Assembly (NCBI GenBank): GCA_046756245.1
Contig: JBHHVZ010000076.1
Coordinates: 1-13,507 of the forward strand
Direction of reading: 5' to 3'
DNA: 13,507 bases
From: G021776435 sp046756245
Lineage (GTDB): Bacteria; Pseudomonadota; Alphaproteobacteria; Caulobacterales; Parvularculaceae
Shown here: in pieces, positions 7,051 through 13,456 of the stretch
Layout of the letters: every line of letters begins with the position of its first letter
Position numbering within the stretch: position 1 is the stretch's first letter
Translations under genes and position numbers: made by a program
The notes under the pieces: model-generated
Told to the model about the DNA's origin: nothing
What the model saw: only the letters and a program-made list of their open reading frames with translations
Database searches by the model: none

Positions 7051-8769
7051 ATGACCAGGTTCGACAAATCGCGGTTGCCAAGCCGGCATGTGACGGAAGG
7101 CCCGGCCCGCGCCCCGCACCGCTCTTATTATTACGCCATGGGGCTTTCGACCGAGCAGATCGGCCGGCCGTTCGTCGGCGTTGCTTCCTGCTGGAACGAG
7201 GCCGCGCCCTGCAATATCGCGCTGATGCGCCAGGCGCAGGCGGTCAAGGGCGGGGTCGACGCGGCCGGCGGAACGCCCCGGGAATTCTGCACCATCACCG
7301 TCACCGACGGCATCGCCATGGGCCATGAGGGGATGAAGTCCTCGCTCGCATCGCGCGAGGTCATCGCGGATTCGGTCGAGCTCACCATGCGCGGCCATTG
7401 CTATGACGCGCTGGTCGGCGTCGCCGGCTGCGACAAGTCGCTGCCGGGGATGATGATGGCGATGGTCCGCCTCGATGTGCCGAGCGTGTTTCTTTATGGC
7501 GGATCCATTCTGCCCGGACGCTGGCGCGACCGCGACGTCACCGTGCTCGACGTGTTCGAAGCTGTCGGCGAGCATGCGTTCGGCAAAATGTCCGACGCCG
7601 ATCTTCGCATGCTCGAACAGGTCGCGTGTCCGTCGGCGGGCGCCTGCGGCGGGCAGTTTACAGCGAACACCATGGCCTGCGTATCGGAAGCGATCGGGCT
7701 GGCGCTGCCGCTGTCTTCAGCCTTGCCCGCCCCTTACGAGGACCGCGACCAATACGCCCGCGCCTCGGGCGAGGCGGTGATGCGGCTCCTCGAAAAGAAC
7801 ATCCGGCCGCGCGACATCGTGACGGGAAAGGCGCTGGAAAACGCCGCCGCGGTCGTCGCGGCGACCGGCGGTTCGACCAACGGCGCGCTGCACCTGCCGG
7901 CGATCGCGCATGAGGCCGGGATCGAATTCGACCTCCACGACGTCGCGGAGATTTTCAAAAAGACACCCTATTTGGCCGACCTGAAACCGGCCGGGCGCTA
8001 TGTCGCCAAGGACATGGGCGAGGCGGGCGGCATGCCGATGCTGCTCAAAACCCTGCTCGACGGCGGATTCATTCATGGCGAGTGCCTGACCGTCACCGGG
8101 CGAACGATAGCCGAAAATCTCGAAGGAGTCGTCTTTAACGACGGACAGGACATCATCCGCCCCGCGACGGCGCCGCTGTCGCCGACCGGCGGGGTTGTCG
8201 GGCTCAAAGGCTCGCTCGCGCCGGACGGGGCGATCGTGAAAGTCGCCGGCATGAAGGTTTTGCAGTTCCGCGGGCCGGCTCGCGTCTTCGACTGCGAAGA
8301 AGACGCTTTCGCCGCGGTCGATTCCCGTCAGTACAAGGAGGGCGAGGTCATCGTCATCCGTTACGAGGGGCCGAAGGGCGGGCCCGGCATGCGAGAAATG
8401 CTGTCGACGACCTCGGCGATTTACGGCCAGGGCATGGGCGACAAGGTCGCGCTCGTCACCGACGGGCGCTTCTCCGGCGCGACGCGCGGCTTCTGTGTCG
8501 GCCATGTCGGACCCGAGGCGGCCGTCGGCGGGCCGATCGGGCTCGTCAAGGACGGCGACATCGTCGCGCTCGACGCCGAAAAGGGAACGCTCGACCTCGA
8601 GCTTAGTGATGCCGAACTTACCCGGCGCCGCCAAGACTGGAAGCCGAAGGAAAACCTTTATGGGGCCGGCGCGCTGTGGAAATACGCAGAACAGGTCGGT
8701 CCCGCCTCGAAAGGGGCCGTCACCCAGCCGGGCGCCAAAGGCGAACGGCACGTCTATGCGGATATTTAA
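7051..8769 (+). CDS. ilvD: Dihydroxy-acid dehydratase
   Basis: A 572-residue, full-length enzyme of the IlvD/Edd family. It dehydrates 2,3-dihydroxy-isovalerate and 2,3-dihydroxy-3-methylvalerate to the 2-keto acids that precede valine, leucine and isoleucine. Candidate Fe-S ligands are C54 (in APCN), C127 (in GCDKSLPG) and C199 (in AGACGGQFTANT). K129 of the CDK motif is the lysine that helps bind Mg2+ in relatives. The WNEAAPCN motif places it with the three-cysteine type that includes plant and mycobacterial enzymes carrying [2Fe-2S], rather than with E. coli IlvD; the cluster type is inferred. Sugar-acid dehydratases share the fold, but the N-terminus, length and GRFSGATRGFCVGH segment match IlvD closely. 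The gene stands alone, divergent from the kinase and followed by a palindromic repeat. No other ilv gene is in the window. Confidence 0.96.
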   Translation: MTRFDKSRLPSRHVTEGPARAPHRSYYYAMGLSTEQIGRPFVGVASCWNEAAPCNIALMRQAQAVKGGVDAAGGTPREFCTITVTDGIAMGHEGMKSSLASREVIADSVELTMRGHCYDALVGVAGCDKSLPGMMMAMVRLDVPSVFLYGGSILPGRWRDRDVTVLDVFEAVGEHAFGKMSDADLRMLEQVACPSAGACGGQFTANTMACVSEAIGLALPLSSALPAPYEDRDQYARASGEAVMRLLEKNIRPRDIVTGKALENAAAVVAATGGSTNGALHLPAIAHEAGIEFDLHDVAEIFKKTPYLADLKPAGRYVAKDMGEAGGMPMLLKTLLDGGFIHGECLTVTGRTIAENLEGVVFNDGQDIIRPATAPLSPTGGVVGLKGSLAPDGAIVKVAGMKVLQFRGPARVFDCEEDAFAAVDSRQYKEGEVIVIRYEGPKGGPGMREMLSTTSAIYGQGMGDKVALVTDGRFSGATRGFCVGHVGPEAAVGGPIGLVKDGDIVALDAEKGTLDLELSDAELTRRRQDWKPKENLYGAGALWKYAEQVGPASKGAVTQPGAKGERHVYADI

Positions 8770-8800
8770 GGCTTTTTTCGAACTGTCTGAACCGTTCGCC

Positions 8801-8946
8801 TTCACCCCCCTTCGACCCGCGCCTAAGGGCGCGGGCCACTTCCCCCGCGAGCGGGGGAAGAATATCCATGCAGCGAGCACGGTCTATTCCTCCCCCGTTC
8901 ACGGGGGAGGTGTCGAGCGGCGAAACCGCGAGACGGAGGGGGTGAA
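8801..8946. repeat. Palindromic intergenic element with terminal inverted repeats
   Basis: The ends are inverted, TTCACCCCC (8801-8809) and GGGGGTGAA (8938-8946). Inside are two perfect 10-bp hairpins: CTTCCCCCGC/GCGGGGGAAG (8839-8848 and 8851-8860) and CCTCCCCCGT/ACGGGGGAGG (8889-8898 and 8901-8910). They are related to each other and arranged head to head, so the whole 146 bp can fold as a branched structure. A partial copy lies at 1423-1451. It fills most of the 226-bp gap between the convergent ilvD and helicase genes. It may slow or end transcription from both sides, although neither hairpin is followed by a T-run. I see no gene in this gap. Confidence 0.8.
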
Positions 8947-8995
8947 CAAGGGCGCAGGCAACAGGGGTTCTGTCTCGATTCGATCGTAAATCACC

Positions 8996-10084
8996 CTAAC
9001 GCACCACGGTCAGGCGCTCAGCGGCGCGGGTGACGGCCGTATAAAGCCAGCGCGCGCGATGTTCGCGGAAGGCGTAGCTTTCGTCGAACAACACGACGTT
9101 ATCCCATTGCGAGCCCTGCGCCTTGTGGACGGTCAGCGCGTAGCCGTAATCGAATTCGTCGGCGTTGCGACGTATGGTCCAGGGCACGGTTTCAGGCCTA
9201 TCGGTGAAAAACGCGCGCGGGATAGAGACATTCACTGTGCGCCCGCCTTCTTCCGGAACGATTGAATAACGCAACCGGTCGCGCCGCGGCGCCTTGCGTA
9301 GAGTCACAGCCCAGACGCCTCCGTTCAGCAATCCCTTTTTCTTGTTGTTCCGCAAGCAGACGAGCTTTTCTCCCGCCTCGGGGAGGAGATCGCCATGGCC
9401 TTTCAACTCTCGAATGCGCTCATTATAGCGCCGCCTTGTGCGATTCGTACCCACCAGCACCTGATCGGCGCCGAGCGTTTCCTCCGTCGTCAGATCATGC
9501 CGGCTTATAACCCGGCAGCGCTCGTCGCCGCCGACATAATCCTCGCCCTCGCGGATCGCCATGGAAAGCCGGATGATCGGATTGTCGGCGGCCTGCCGGT
9601 GAATTTCGGTCAGCATGAAATCCGGTTCGCCCTCGGTGAAAAAACCGCCGCCTTTGACGGGGGGAAGCTGCGCCGGATCGCCGAGCACCAGCACCGGCTT
9701 GCCGAAAGAGAGAAGATCGCGGCCGAGCTCTTCGTCGACCATCGAGCATTCGTCGATGACGATGAGATCGGCCTTCGAGGCCGGCGCGTCGCGGCGAAGC
9801 GCAAAGACAAGCTCGCCTTCCTCCTCGCCCTCATGCGCCGGGCGATAGATGAGGCTGTGGATCGTGCTCGCCCCGGCGCAGCCTTTCTGGCGCATCACAT
9901 GCGCCGCCTTGCCGGTGAAGGCGGCGAAGGCGACGTCGCCGCTGGCGTTTTCGGCGATATGGCGAGCGAGCGTCGTCTTGCCCGCGCCGGCGTAGCCGAA
10001 GAGGCGAAAGACGGGGCTGTCGCCTTTCTTCAGCCAGTCGTCGACGGCCTTGAGGGCGGCGTCCTGTTCGGGAGACCAGCGCAT
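8996..10084 (-). CDS. Compact RecD/Dda-like SF1B DNA helicase
   Basis: A 362-residue ATP-dependent helicase. All core motifs are present: Walker A GYAGAGKT (30-37), motif Ia FTGKAAHVM (~56-64), Walker B VIDECSMVD with D111 and E112, motif III GDPAQLPPV (135-143), motif V ALTVHKAQGSQW (316-327) and motif VI YTAVTRA (348-354). This is the motif set of the UvrD_C_2/RecD family. It is closest in layout to phage T4 Dda and the C-terminal core of RecD2, without the long N-terminal HhH region of RecD2. It probably unwinds 5'-3' in repair or restart of replication; the exact role is unknown. The ATG lies 6 bp downstream of the heptamer array and has no Shine-Dalgarno (CCTCCTG precedes it). An upstream insertion may therefore have altered its leader. 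It is last in the minus-strand gene run that includes xth. Confidence 0.88.
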   Translation of the reverse strand: MRWSPEQDAALKAVDDWLKKGDSPVFRLFGYAGAGKTTLARHIAENASGDVAFAAFTGKAAHVMRQKGCAGASTIHSLIYRPAHEGEEEGELVFALRRDAPASKADLIVIDECSMVDEELGRDLLSFGKPVLVLGDPAQLPPVKGGGFFTEGEPDFMLTEIHRQAADNPIIRLSMAIREGEDYVGGDERCRVISRHDLTTEETLGADQVLVGTNRTRRRYNERIRELKGHGDLLPEAGEKLVCLRNNKKKGLLNGGVWAVTLRKAPRRDRLRYSIVPEEGGRTVNVSIPRAFFTDRPETVPWTIRRNADEFDYGYALTVHKAQGSQWDNVVLFDESYAFREHRARWLYTAVTRAAERLTVVR

Positions 10085-10089
10085 CAGGA

Positions 10090-10117
10090 GGGCAATGGGG
10101 AATGGGCAATGGGCAAT
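10090..10117 (+). repeat. Left heptamer array (four 7-bp units)
   Basis: Four exact 7-bp periods read GGGCAAT, GGGGAAT, GGGCAAT, GGGCAAT on the plus strand. Degenerate matter with the same composition continues to about 10129. The array lies between the helicase start (10084) and the stop of the four-helix-bundle gene (10132). It carries the same GGGNAAT-type unit as the right array but in the opposite orientation. Confidence 0.85.
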
Positions 10118-10131
10118 GGGGGCATTGGGCT

Positions 10132-10575
10132 TTAATGTTTTGCTTTGTTTTCAAGGGCCCTTATTAACGACCGGAGCATTTTCGAGATTCTGAGAGCCAT
10201 TAGATTTATCGGTTTTGCTGAATCCGGCAGCAAATACACAAGTCTGACCGATAGTTCGAGCAAGGATTGCACTTCTCGCGTTGATCCTTGTGCAACGCGC
10301 AAAAATTGAATGTACGCGCCCGTCGTCTCTCGCCCGTATCCCTCTGCGATATTGGCCGATATCGATACCGTCGCTCGCCGAATTTGCGAAATCAGCCCAT
10401 ATGTTTCTTCTCGTGGAAATTTTGCGGTGATTGCATAGATTTCGACCGCCAGATCCATCGCCAGGCGCCAGACATCGAGGTCGCGATGATCTTGGATCGT
10501 TCCAGACCGATCGCCTTCTTCAAGACCAAAGGCGCCAACATCTATAGCTTCCTCATCCCATTCCCTATCATCCAT
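10132..10575 (-). CDS. Four-helix-bundle protein, S23/IVP (Avd-like) family
   Basis: A protein of 147 residues. From residue 31 it matches the four-helix-bundle family first seen in intervening sequences of 23S rRNA genes and related to the Avd accessory protein of diversity-generating retroelements. Diagnostic segments are HRDLDVWRLAMDLAVEIY (31-48), FPREETYGLISQIRRA (~53-68), SISANIAEGYGR (~71-82) and the FLRVAQGSTREVQ helix. Such proteins form basic, ring-like pentamers thought to bind nucleic acid, but the function of stand-alone copies is unknown. Here there is no 23S rRNA or reverse transcriptase gene nearby. The first 30 residues are an unusual acidic extension. Its ATG and first six codons lie in the heptamer array, an in-frame TAG is two codons upstream, and no other start precedes the conserved domain. 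No good Shine-Dalgarno is visible. Confidence 0.85.
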   Translation of the reverse strand: MDDREWDEEAIDVGAFGLEEGDRSGTIQDHRDLDVWRLAMDLAVEIYAITAKFPREETYGLISQIRRATVSISANIAEGYGRETTGAYIQFLRVAQGSTREVQSLLELSVRLVYLLPDSAKPINLMALRISKMLRSLIRALENKAKH

Positions 10576-10613
10576 TCTCTATTCCCCATTCACCATTGCC
10601 CATTCCCAATTCC
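10558..10613 (+). repeat. Right heptamer array (eight 7-bp units)
   Basis: Eight uninterrupted 7-bp periods run from 10558 to 10613. The consensus on the plus strand is CCATTCC, with units such as CCATTCT, CTATTCC, CCATTGC and CAATTCC; one unit (10565-10571, CTATCAT) is more diverged. On the minus strand the unit reads GGAATGG, so the array is inverted with respect to the left one. It overlaps the first codons of the four-helix-bundle gene and ends 2 bp from the xth stop codon. Heptamer arrays of this general look (C-rich, with ATT) are known in cyanobacterial genomes as STRR sequences. Confidence 0.88.
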
Positions 10614-10614
10614 C

Positions 10615-11397
10615 CTAACTTAACTCCACCCACACCGGCACATGATCCGAGGGCTTTTCCTTCCCCCGTTCGGCGCGGTCGACGCCGGCGTCCTTGAGGC
10701 GGTCGGCTGCGTGCGGCGACAAAAGCAGATGGTCGATGCGAAGCCCGTGGTCTTTCTGCCAGGCCCCGCGTTGATAATCCCAAAACGTATAACGCACGCC
10801 GACGGGGTCGATCTGGCGCAACGCGTCGAGCAGGCCGAGATTGAGAATTTCTCGAAACGCCGCGCGGCTTTCCGGCAGGAACAGCGCATCCTCCGCCCAG
10901 CCTTTGGGGTCGTAAACGTCTTCTTTCTGCGGGATGACGTTGAAATCGCCGGCGAGAACGAAGGCCTCTTCGAGCGTCAGCAGCTTTTCGGCGTGGCGCT
11001 TCAGCCGTTTCATCCATTTGAGCTTGTAGTCGTATTTCGGCCCCGGCGCCGGATTGCCGTTCGGCAGATAGATCGAGGCGACGCGAACCGGCGCACCGTC
11101 TTCGGGGCAGACAAGCGCCTCGATGAAGCGCGCCTGATCGTCGTCCTTGTCGCCGGGCAGGCCGCGCATCACATCTTCAAGCGGAAATTTCGACAACAGC
11201 GCGACGCCGTTATAGGTTTTCTGCCCGCAAACGGCGACGTTATAGCCGCGATCCTCGAATTCGAGCGCCGGAAATTTTTCGTCGGCGCATTTGATTTCCT
11301 GCAAACAGGCGATGTCGGGCCGGGCGGCGTCGAACCAGTCGAGAATGCGCGGAAGGCGCGCATTGATCGAGTTGACGTTCCAGGCAGCGATTTTCAT
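10615..11397 (-). CDS. xth: Exodeoxyribonuclease III / AP endonuclease
   Basis: A 260-residue, full-length member of the ExoIII branch of the EEP nuclease superfamily. It cleaves DNA 5' of abasic sites and degrades 3' ends in base-excision repair. The catalytic set is complete: N7 (AAWNVNS), E34 (LQEIK), Y110 (SIYLPNG), D151 and N153 (GDFNV), D222 (IDHLLLS), and D251 with H252 (SDHVPVW). The numbers nearly match E. coli XthA. ATG 11397 gives the canonical MKIAAWN start; an in-frame TTG 15 bp upstream would overlap the preceding gene and is unlikely. The gene begins 5 bp after the VOC gene stop, so it should be cotranscribed with it. Its stop codon is 2 bp from the heptamer array. In many alphaproteobacteria xth follows erpA directly, but here four other genes lie between. 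Confidence 0.96.
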   Translation of the reverse strand: MKIAAWNVNSINARLPRILDWFDAARPDIACLQEIKCADEKFPALEFEDRGYNVAVCGQKTYNGVALLSKFPLEDVMRGLPGDKDDDQARFIEALVCPEDGAPVRVASIYLPNGNPAPGPKYDYKLKWMKRLKRHAEKLLTLEEAFVLAGDFNVIPQKEDVYDPKGWAEDALFLPESRAAFREILNLGLLDALRQIDPVGVRYTFWDYQRGAWQKDHGLRIDHLLLSPHAADRLKDAGVDRAERGKEKPSDHVPVWVELS

Positions 11398-11402
11398 CGG
11401 CC

Positions 11403-11792
11403 TCACCAGCAATGACCGAAACAGAGAATATGCCCGTCGGGATCCCTGACGGTGATCTCTTCGCAGTCATAGGGCGTCTTTTCCGGGCCGCAAATGTCCT
11501 CGACGCCATTGGCGATCAGCGCCTTCATGGTTTCCTCCATGCTTTTCACCCGGATATAGGCGTCCCACATATTGGGCAGGGCGGCGGCGTTGGCGCGCGG
11601 GCCGGCGTCGCTTTCCTTCAGCATGATGATAACGCCGCCGCGGCGCGCCATCGCAAAAGAGGGCGGATCGCCCCAGATTTTGTCGACGCTGAAGCCGGCT
11701 TTTTCCGTATACCACTGAACAGACCGGTGAATGTCGTCGACCAGCAGCACCGGTGCAACGCTGTCGACGGGAATGACGGCGGGTTCGCTCAT
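11403..11792 (-). CDS. VOC (glyoxalase/bleomycin-resistance fold) family protein
   Basis: A 129-residue protein with the paired beta-alpha-beta-beta-beta modules of the vicinal oxygen chelate superfamily. The first runs from SVAPVLLVDDIHRSVQWY (residues 11-28) through MARRGGVIIMLKE. The second runs from WDAYIRVKSMEETMKAL to the typical ending ITVRDPDGHILCFGH. Members include glyoxalases, dioxygenases and drug-binding resistance proteins. The substrate cannot be told from this sequence, and I do not see an obvious full set of metal ligands, so a binding role is possible. ATG 11792 overlaps the stop of the SRPBCC gene by four bases (ATGA), which signals translational coupling. A longer frame to 11966 exists but lies inside the SRPBCC gene. 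Confidence 0.85.
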   Translation of the reverse strand: MSEPAVIPVDSVAPVLLVDDIHRSVQWYTEKAGFSVDKIWGDPPSFAMARRGGVIIMLKESDAGPRANAAALPNMWDAYIRVKSMEETMKALIANGVEDICGPEKTPYDCEEITVRDPDGHILCFGHCW

Positions 11793-12271
11793 GACGCGTC
11801 TTTCTCGACGATCTCGGCGGTCCGCGTCAGGGCCTTTCGCATATAGCCCGACCATAACAATTTGACGATCAGCCAGACAAACGGCCGCGCCAGCATGGAT
11901 TTCGGCGTGAAGGCGTAGGTCCAGTCGATCTGCGTACGCCCTGTGGCGGTCTGCGTGAAATTCCACTCGCCGCGCGCCTCGCGAACAAGCGCGCTAAACA
12001 CGCCCGTGAACCGGCTCACCGTGTAGGCGAAGTGATGATTGGCGGCGTAATCGATAATCTCTTCGAAGACGGAAGAGCCGTCGGTGAGATAGAGGCGCCG
12101 GTTCTGGCCGACCGCGTTCCACGGGCCGGTCTGGTTCTCGACGCGCGCAACGCCGGGCAAAAACCCGCGCGGCTTCATGACGGCTAAAACGTCGATCGGA
12201 ACCGCGATCTCGAATGTTCTTGCAAGCGGGGCCTCGACGCTCGCCGTCACGACGGTTGAGATCGCGCTCAT
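11789..12271 (-). CDS. SRPBCC (START-like) family protein
   Basis: A protein of 160 residues with the helix-grip pattern of polyketide-cyclase/START-like SRPBCC proteins. It opens with a short strand and the APLARTFEIAVPIDVLAVMKP segment, has central strands including QNRRLYLTDGSSVFEEIIDY, and later a REARGEWNFTQTATGRTQIDWTYAFTPK hairpin. It ends in a long amphipathic helix (~125-155). The fold encloses a hydrophobic ligand pocket; the ligand is unknown. The ATG overlaps the nitroreductase stop by four bases (ATGA), and a GGGG site lies upstream inside that gene. The stop overlaps the VOC start in the same way. The three genes thus look like one coupled unit, possibly acting on the same compound. 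Confidence 0.8.
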   Translation of the reverse strand: MSAISTVVTASVEAPLARTFEIAVPIDVLAVMKPRGFLPGVARVENQTGPWNAVGQNRRLYLTDGSSVFEEIIDYAANHHFAYTVSRFTGVFSALVREARGEWNFTQTATGRTQIDWTYAFTPKSMLARPFVWLIVKLLWSGYMRKALTRTAEIVEKDAS

Positions 12272-12951
12272 TCGTCAAACCCCAAAAAGGTCGCAAAATC
12301 GTCCACATCCGCGCGTTCGGAGCGCAGTTTGTTCACATTCGCTTCCGGATCGGCGTAGCCGAGCGCCATGCCGCAGTAAAGCCGCTGGTCTTCGGGAAGA
12401 CCGAGAAAGTCGGACACGGTCTTTGCGCGCGTCATCCACGATTCCTGCATACAGGTGGCGAGACCCTTTTCCACCGAGACGAGCGTGATCGAAAACATCA
12501 GCATGCCGAGATGCGCCCACTGGTTTTCATTGAAGCCCCGGTCGAGCGAAAAGAAAAGCCCTACAGGCGCGCCGAAAAATTCGAAATTACGGGCGAGATG
12601 GGCAAGGCGAGCCGGCTTGTCCTCGCGGGGAATGCCGAGACGTTCATACATTGCTTCGCCGAGATCGTACCGGCGCGAGCGATAGGGCTCCCACAACTTT
12701 TCCGGATAGATCGGGATGTCCGCTTCATAGGCGAGGGGGTTTTCGACGACCGCCTCTTTGATCCGGGCGATGAGCCTTTCTCGGGCCGGCCCGGCTACGG
12801 CCCAGACCCGCCATGGCTGCACATTGCCGCCGGAAGGGGCGTAGCGCGCAATCTCGAGGATTTCCCGAACCTGCTCCTCAGCGACCGGCTTGTCGAGAAA
12901 AGCGCGGGTCGAAATGCGGGATTTGATGGCGGCGGTGGCTGAGGGAGTCAT
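12268..12951 (-). CDS. Nitroreductase family FMN-dependent oxidoreductase
   Basis: A 227-residue flavoprotein of the nitroreductase family. FMN-phosphate contacts are expected from R12, S14 and R16 (SRISTRAF). The APSGGNVQPWRVW segment (38-50) is the family hallmark, and GLATCMQESW (163-172) and CGMALGYAD (193-201) mark the second flavin and dimer region. Family members act as dimers and reduce nitroaromatics, quinones or specialised substrates with NAD(P)H; the natural substrate here is unknown. The ATG follows the upstream membrane protein by 13 bp with only a weak ribosome binding site. The stop overlaps the SRPBCC start. The gene is very GC-rich (about 77% at 12781-12840), in sharp contrast to the neighbour upstream. 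Confidence 0.92.
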   Translation of the reverse strand: MTPSATAAIKSRISTRAFLDKPVAEEQVREILEIARYAPSGGNVQPWRVWAVAGPARERLIARIKEAVVENPLAYEADIPIYPEKLWEPYRSRRYDLGEAMYERLGIPREDKPARLAHLARNFEFFGAPVGLFFSLDRGFNENQWAHLGMLMFSITLVSVEKGLATCMQESWMTRAKTVSDFLGLPEDQRLYCGMALGYADPEANVNKLRSERADVDDFATFLGFDE

Positions 12952-12964
12952 AGTCGCGTGTTTC

Positions 12965-13456
12965 TCATTGATGAGCTATTTTTCTACGAGCCTTACGGAA
13001 TTCGGAGAAAATTCCAAATGTCGAAACGATAGAAAGAAATACAAATAAGAAAGCGGCAATCTGAACATTATCATCGGTCATTCCGACCGGCGATTGCGAA
13101 GTAAAGTAAAGAAAGGCTATAGCAAACAATCCCGAGAAAAAAACCGGAAAGAACAGAAACGCGAAATGACGAAGTCGTGACGAATTCGTTCCTGCATATC
13201 CCCAGCCGAGACCTCTCATGAATTCTACGGCAAATGAAACCGGGATGAATACGGCAAGGATGCCAGCGAAATATAAATACAACTCAAACCAGGTCAGGCC
13301 AGTTTCATCCAACTCGGGCGCCAAGTTCCATAACATGTTGAGAAAAAGAACCGCCAACGGAATCAGAAGAGCAAGTCCCAAGGCGATTAGCGCGCCGGCG
13401 AAACCATAAGAGACGGCGGTAGACAACGGCGAGGTAGATGATGAATTCTCCGTCAC
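12965..13456 (-). CDS. Hypothetical four-TM membrane protein, low GC
   Basis: A 163-residue integral membrane protein that I cannot assign to a family. Four hydrophobic segments are clear (about 17-42, 56-79, 97-118 and 132-150). A short loop DETGLTW precedes the second, a basic or aromatic loop RGLGWGYAGT follows it, and the C-terminus is basic (FRKARRKIAHQ). GC over most of the gene is about 47%, falling to 35% at 13021-13080, while genes on both sides are well above 60%. Recent acquisition is likely. The start is a GTG (13456) that overlaps the stop of the Fe-S carrier gene by four bases (GTGA), so translation may be coupled to it despite the different origin. Confidence 0.75.
   Translation of the reverse strand: MTENSSSTSPLSTAVSYGFAGALIALGLALLIPLAVLFLNMLWNLAPELDETGLTWFELYLYFAGILAVFIPVSFAVEFMRGLGWGYAGTNSSRLRHFAFLFFPVFFSGLFAIAFLYFTSQSPVGMTDDNVQIAAFLFVFLSIVSTFGIFSEFRKARRKIAHQ

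Larger units (their letters stand above)
10090..10613 (-). mobile_element. Candidate mobile cassette: four-helix-bundle gene between inverted heptamer arrays
   Basis: About 524 bp made of one small gene bracketed by 7-bp repeat arrays of opposite orientation. The right edge lies 2 bp from the xth stop codon (10615-10617), and the left edge lies 6 bp from the helicase start codon (10084). The element thus fits almost exactly into the junction of two otherwise adjacent genes. No transposase, integrase or reverse transcriptase is present, so any movement would need a factor encoded elsewhere. Mobility is inferred from the structure only. Confidence 0.45.

Noticed and set aside
6945..7067. N-terminal extension of the kinase to TTG 7067 or ATG 7016
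   Set aside because: TTG 7067 would start inside ilvD and ATG 7016 inside its leader. ATG 6944 has a purine-rich site upstream and leads directly into the first membrane helix.
8770..8780. T-run GCTTTTTTCG just after the ilvD stop as an intrinsic terminator
   Set aside because: No stable GC-rich stem precedes the T-run.
9831..10154. 107-residue open frame over the left array and helicase 5' end, with Cys/Pro/His periodicity (CPHCP)
   Set aside because: The apparent motif is only the translation of the heptamers; the rest is a shadow of the helicase frame.
10132..10575. 23S rRNA intervening sequence or diversity-generating retroelement
   Set aside because: No rRNA sequence flanks the gene, and no reverse transcriptase, template or variable repeat is present in the window.
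10090..10613. Heptamer arrays as a CRISPR
   Set aside because: Units are 7 bp and contiguous, with no spacers and no cas genes.
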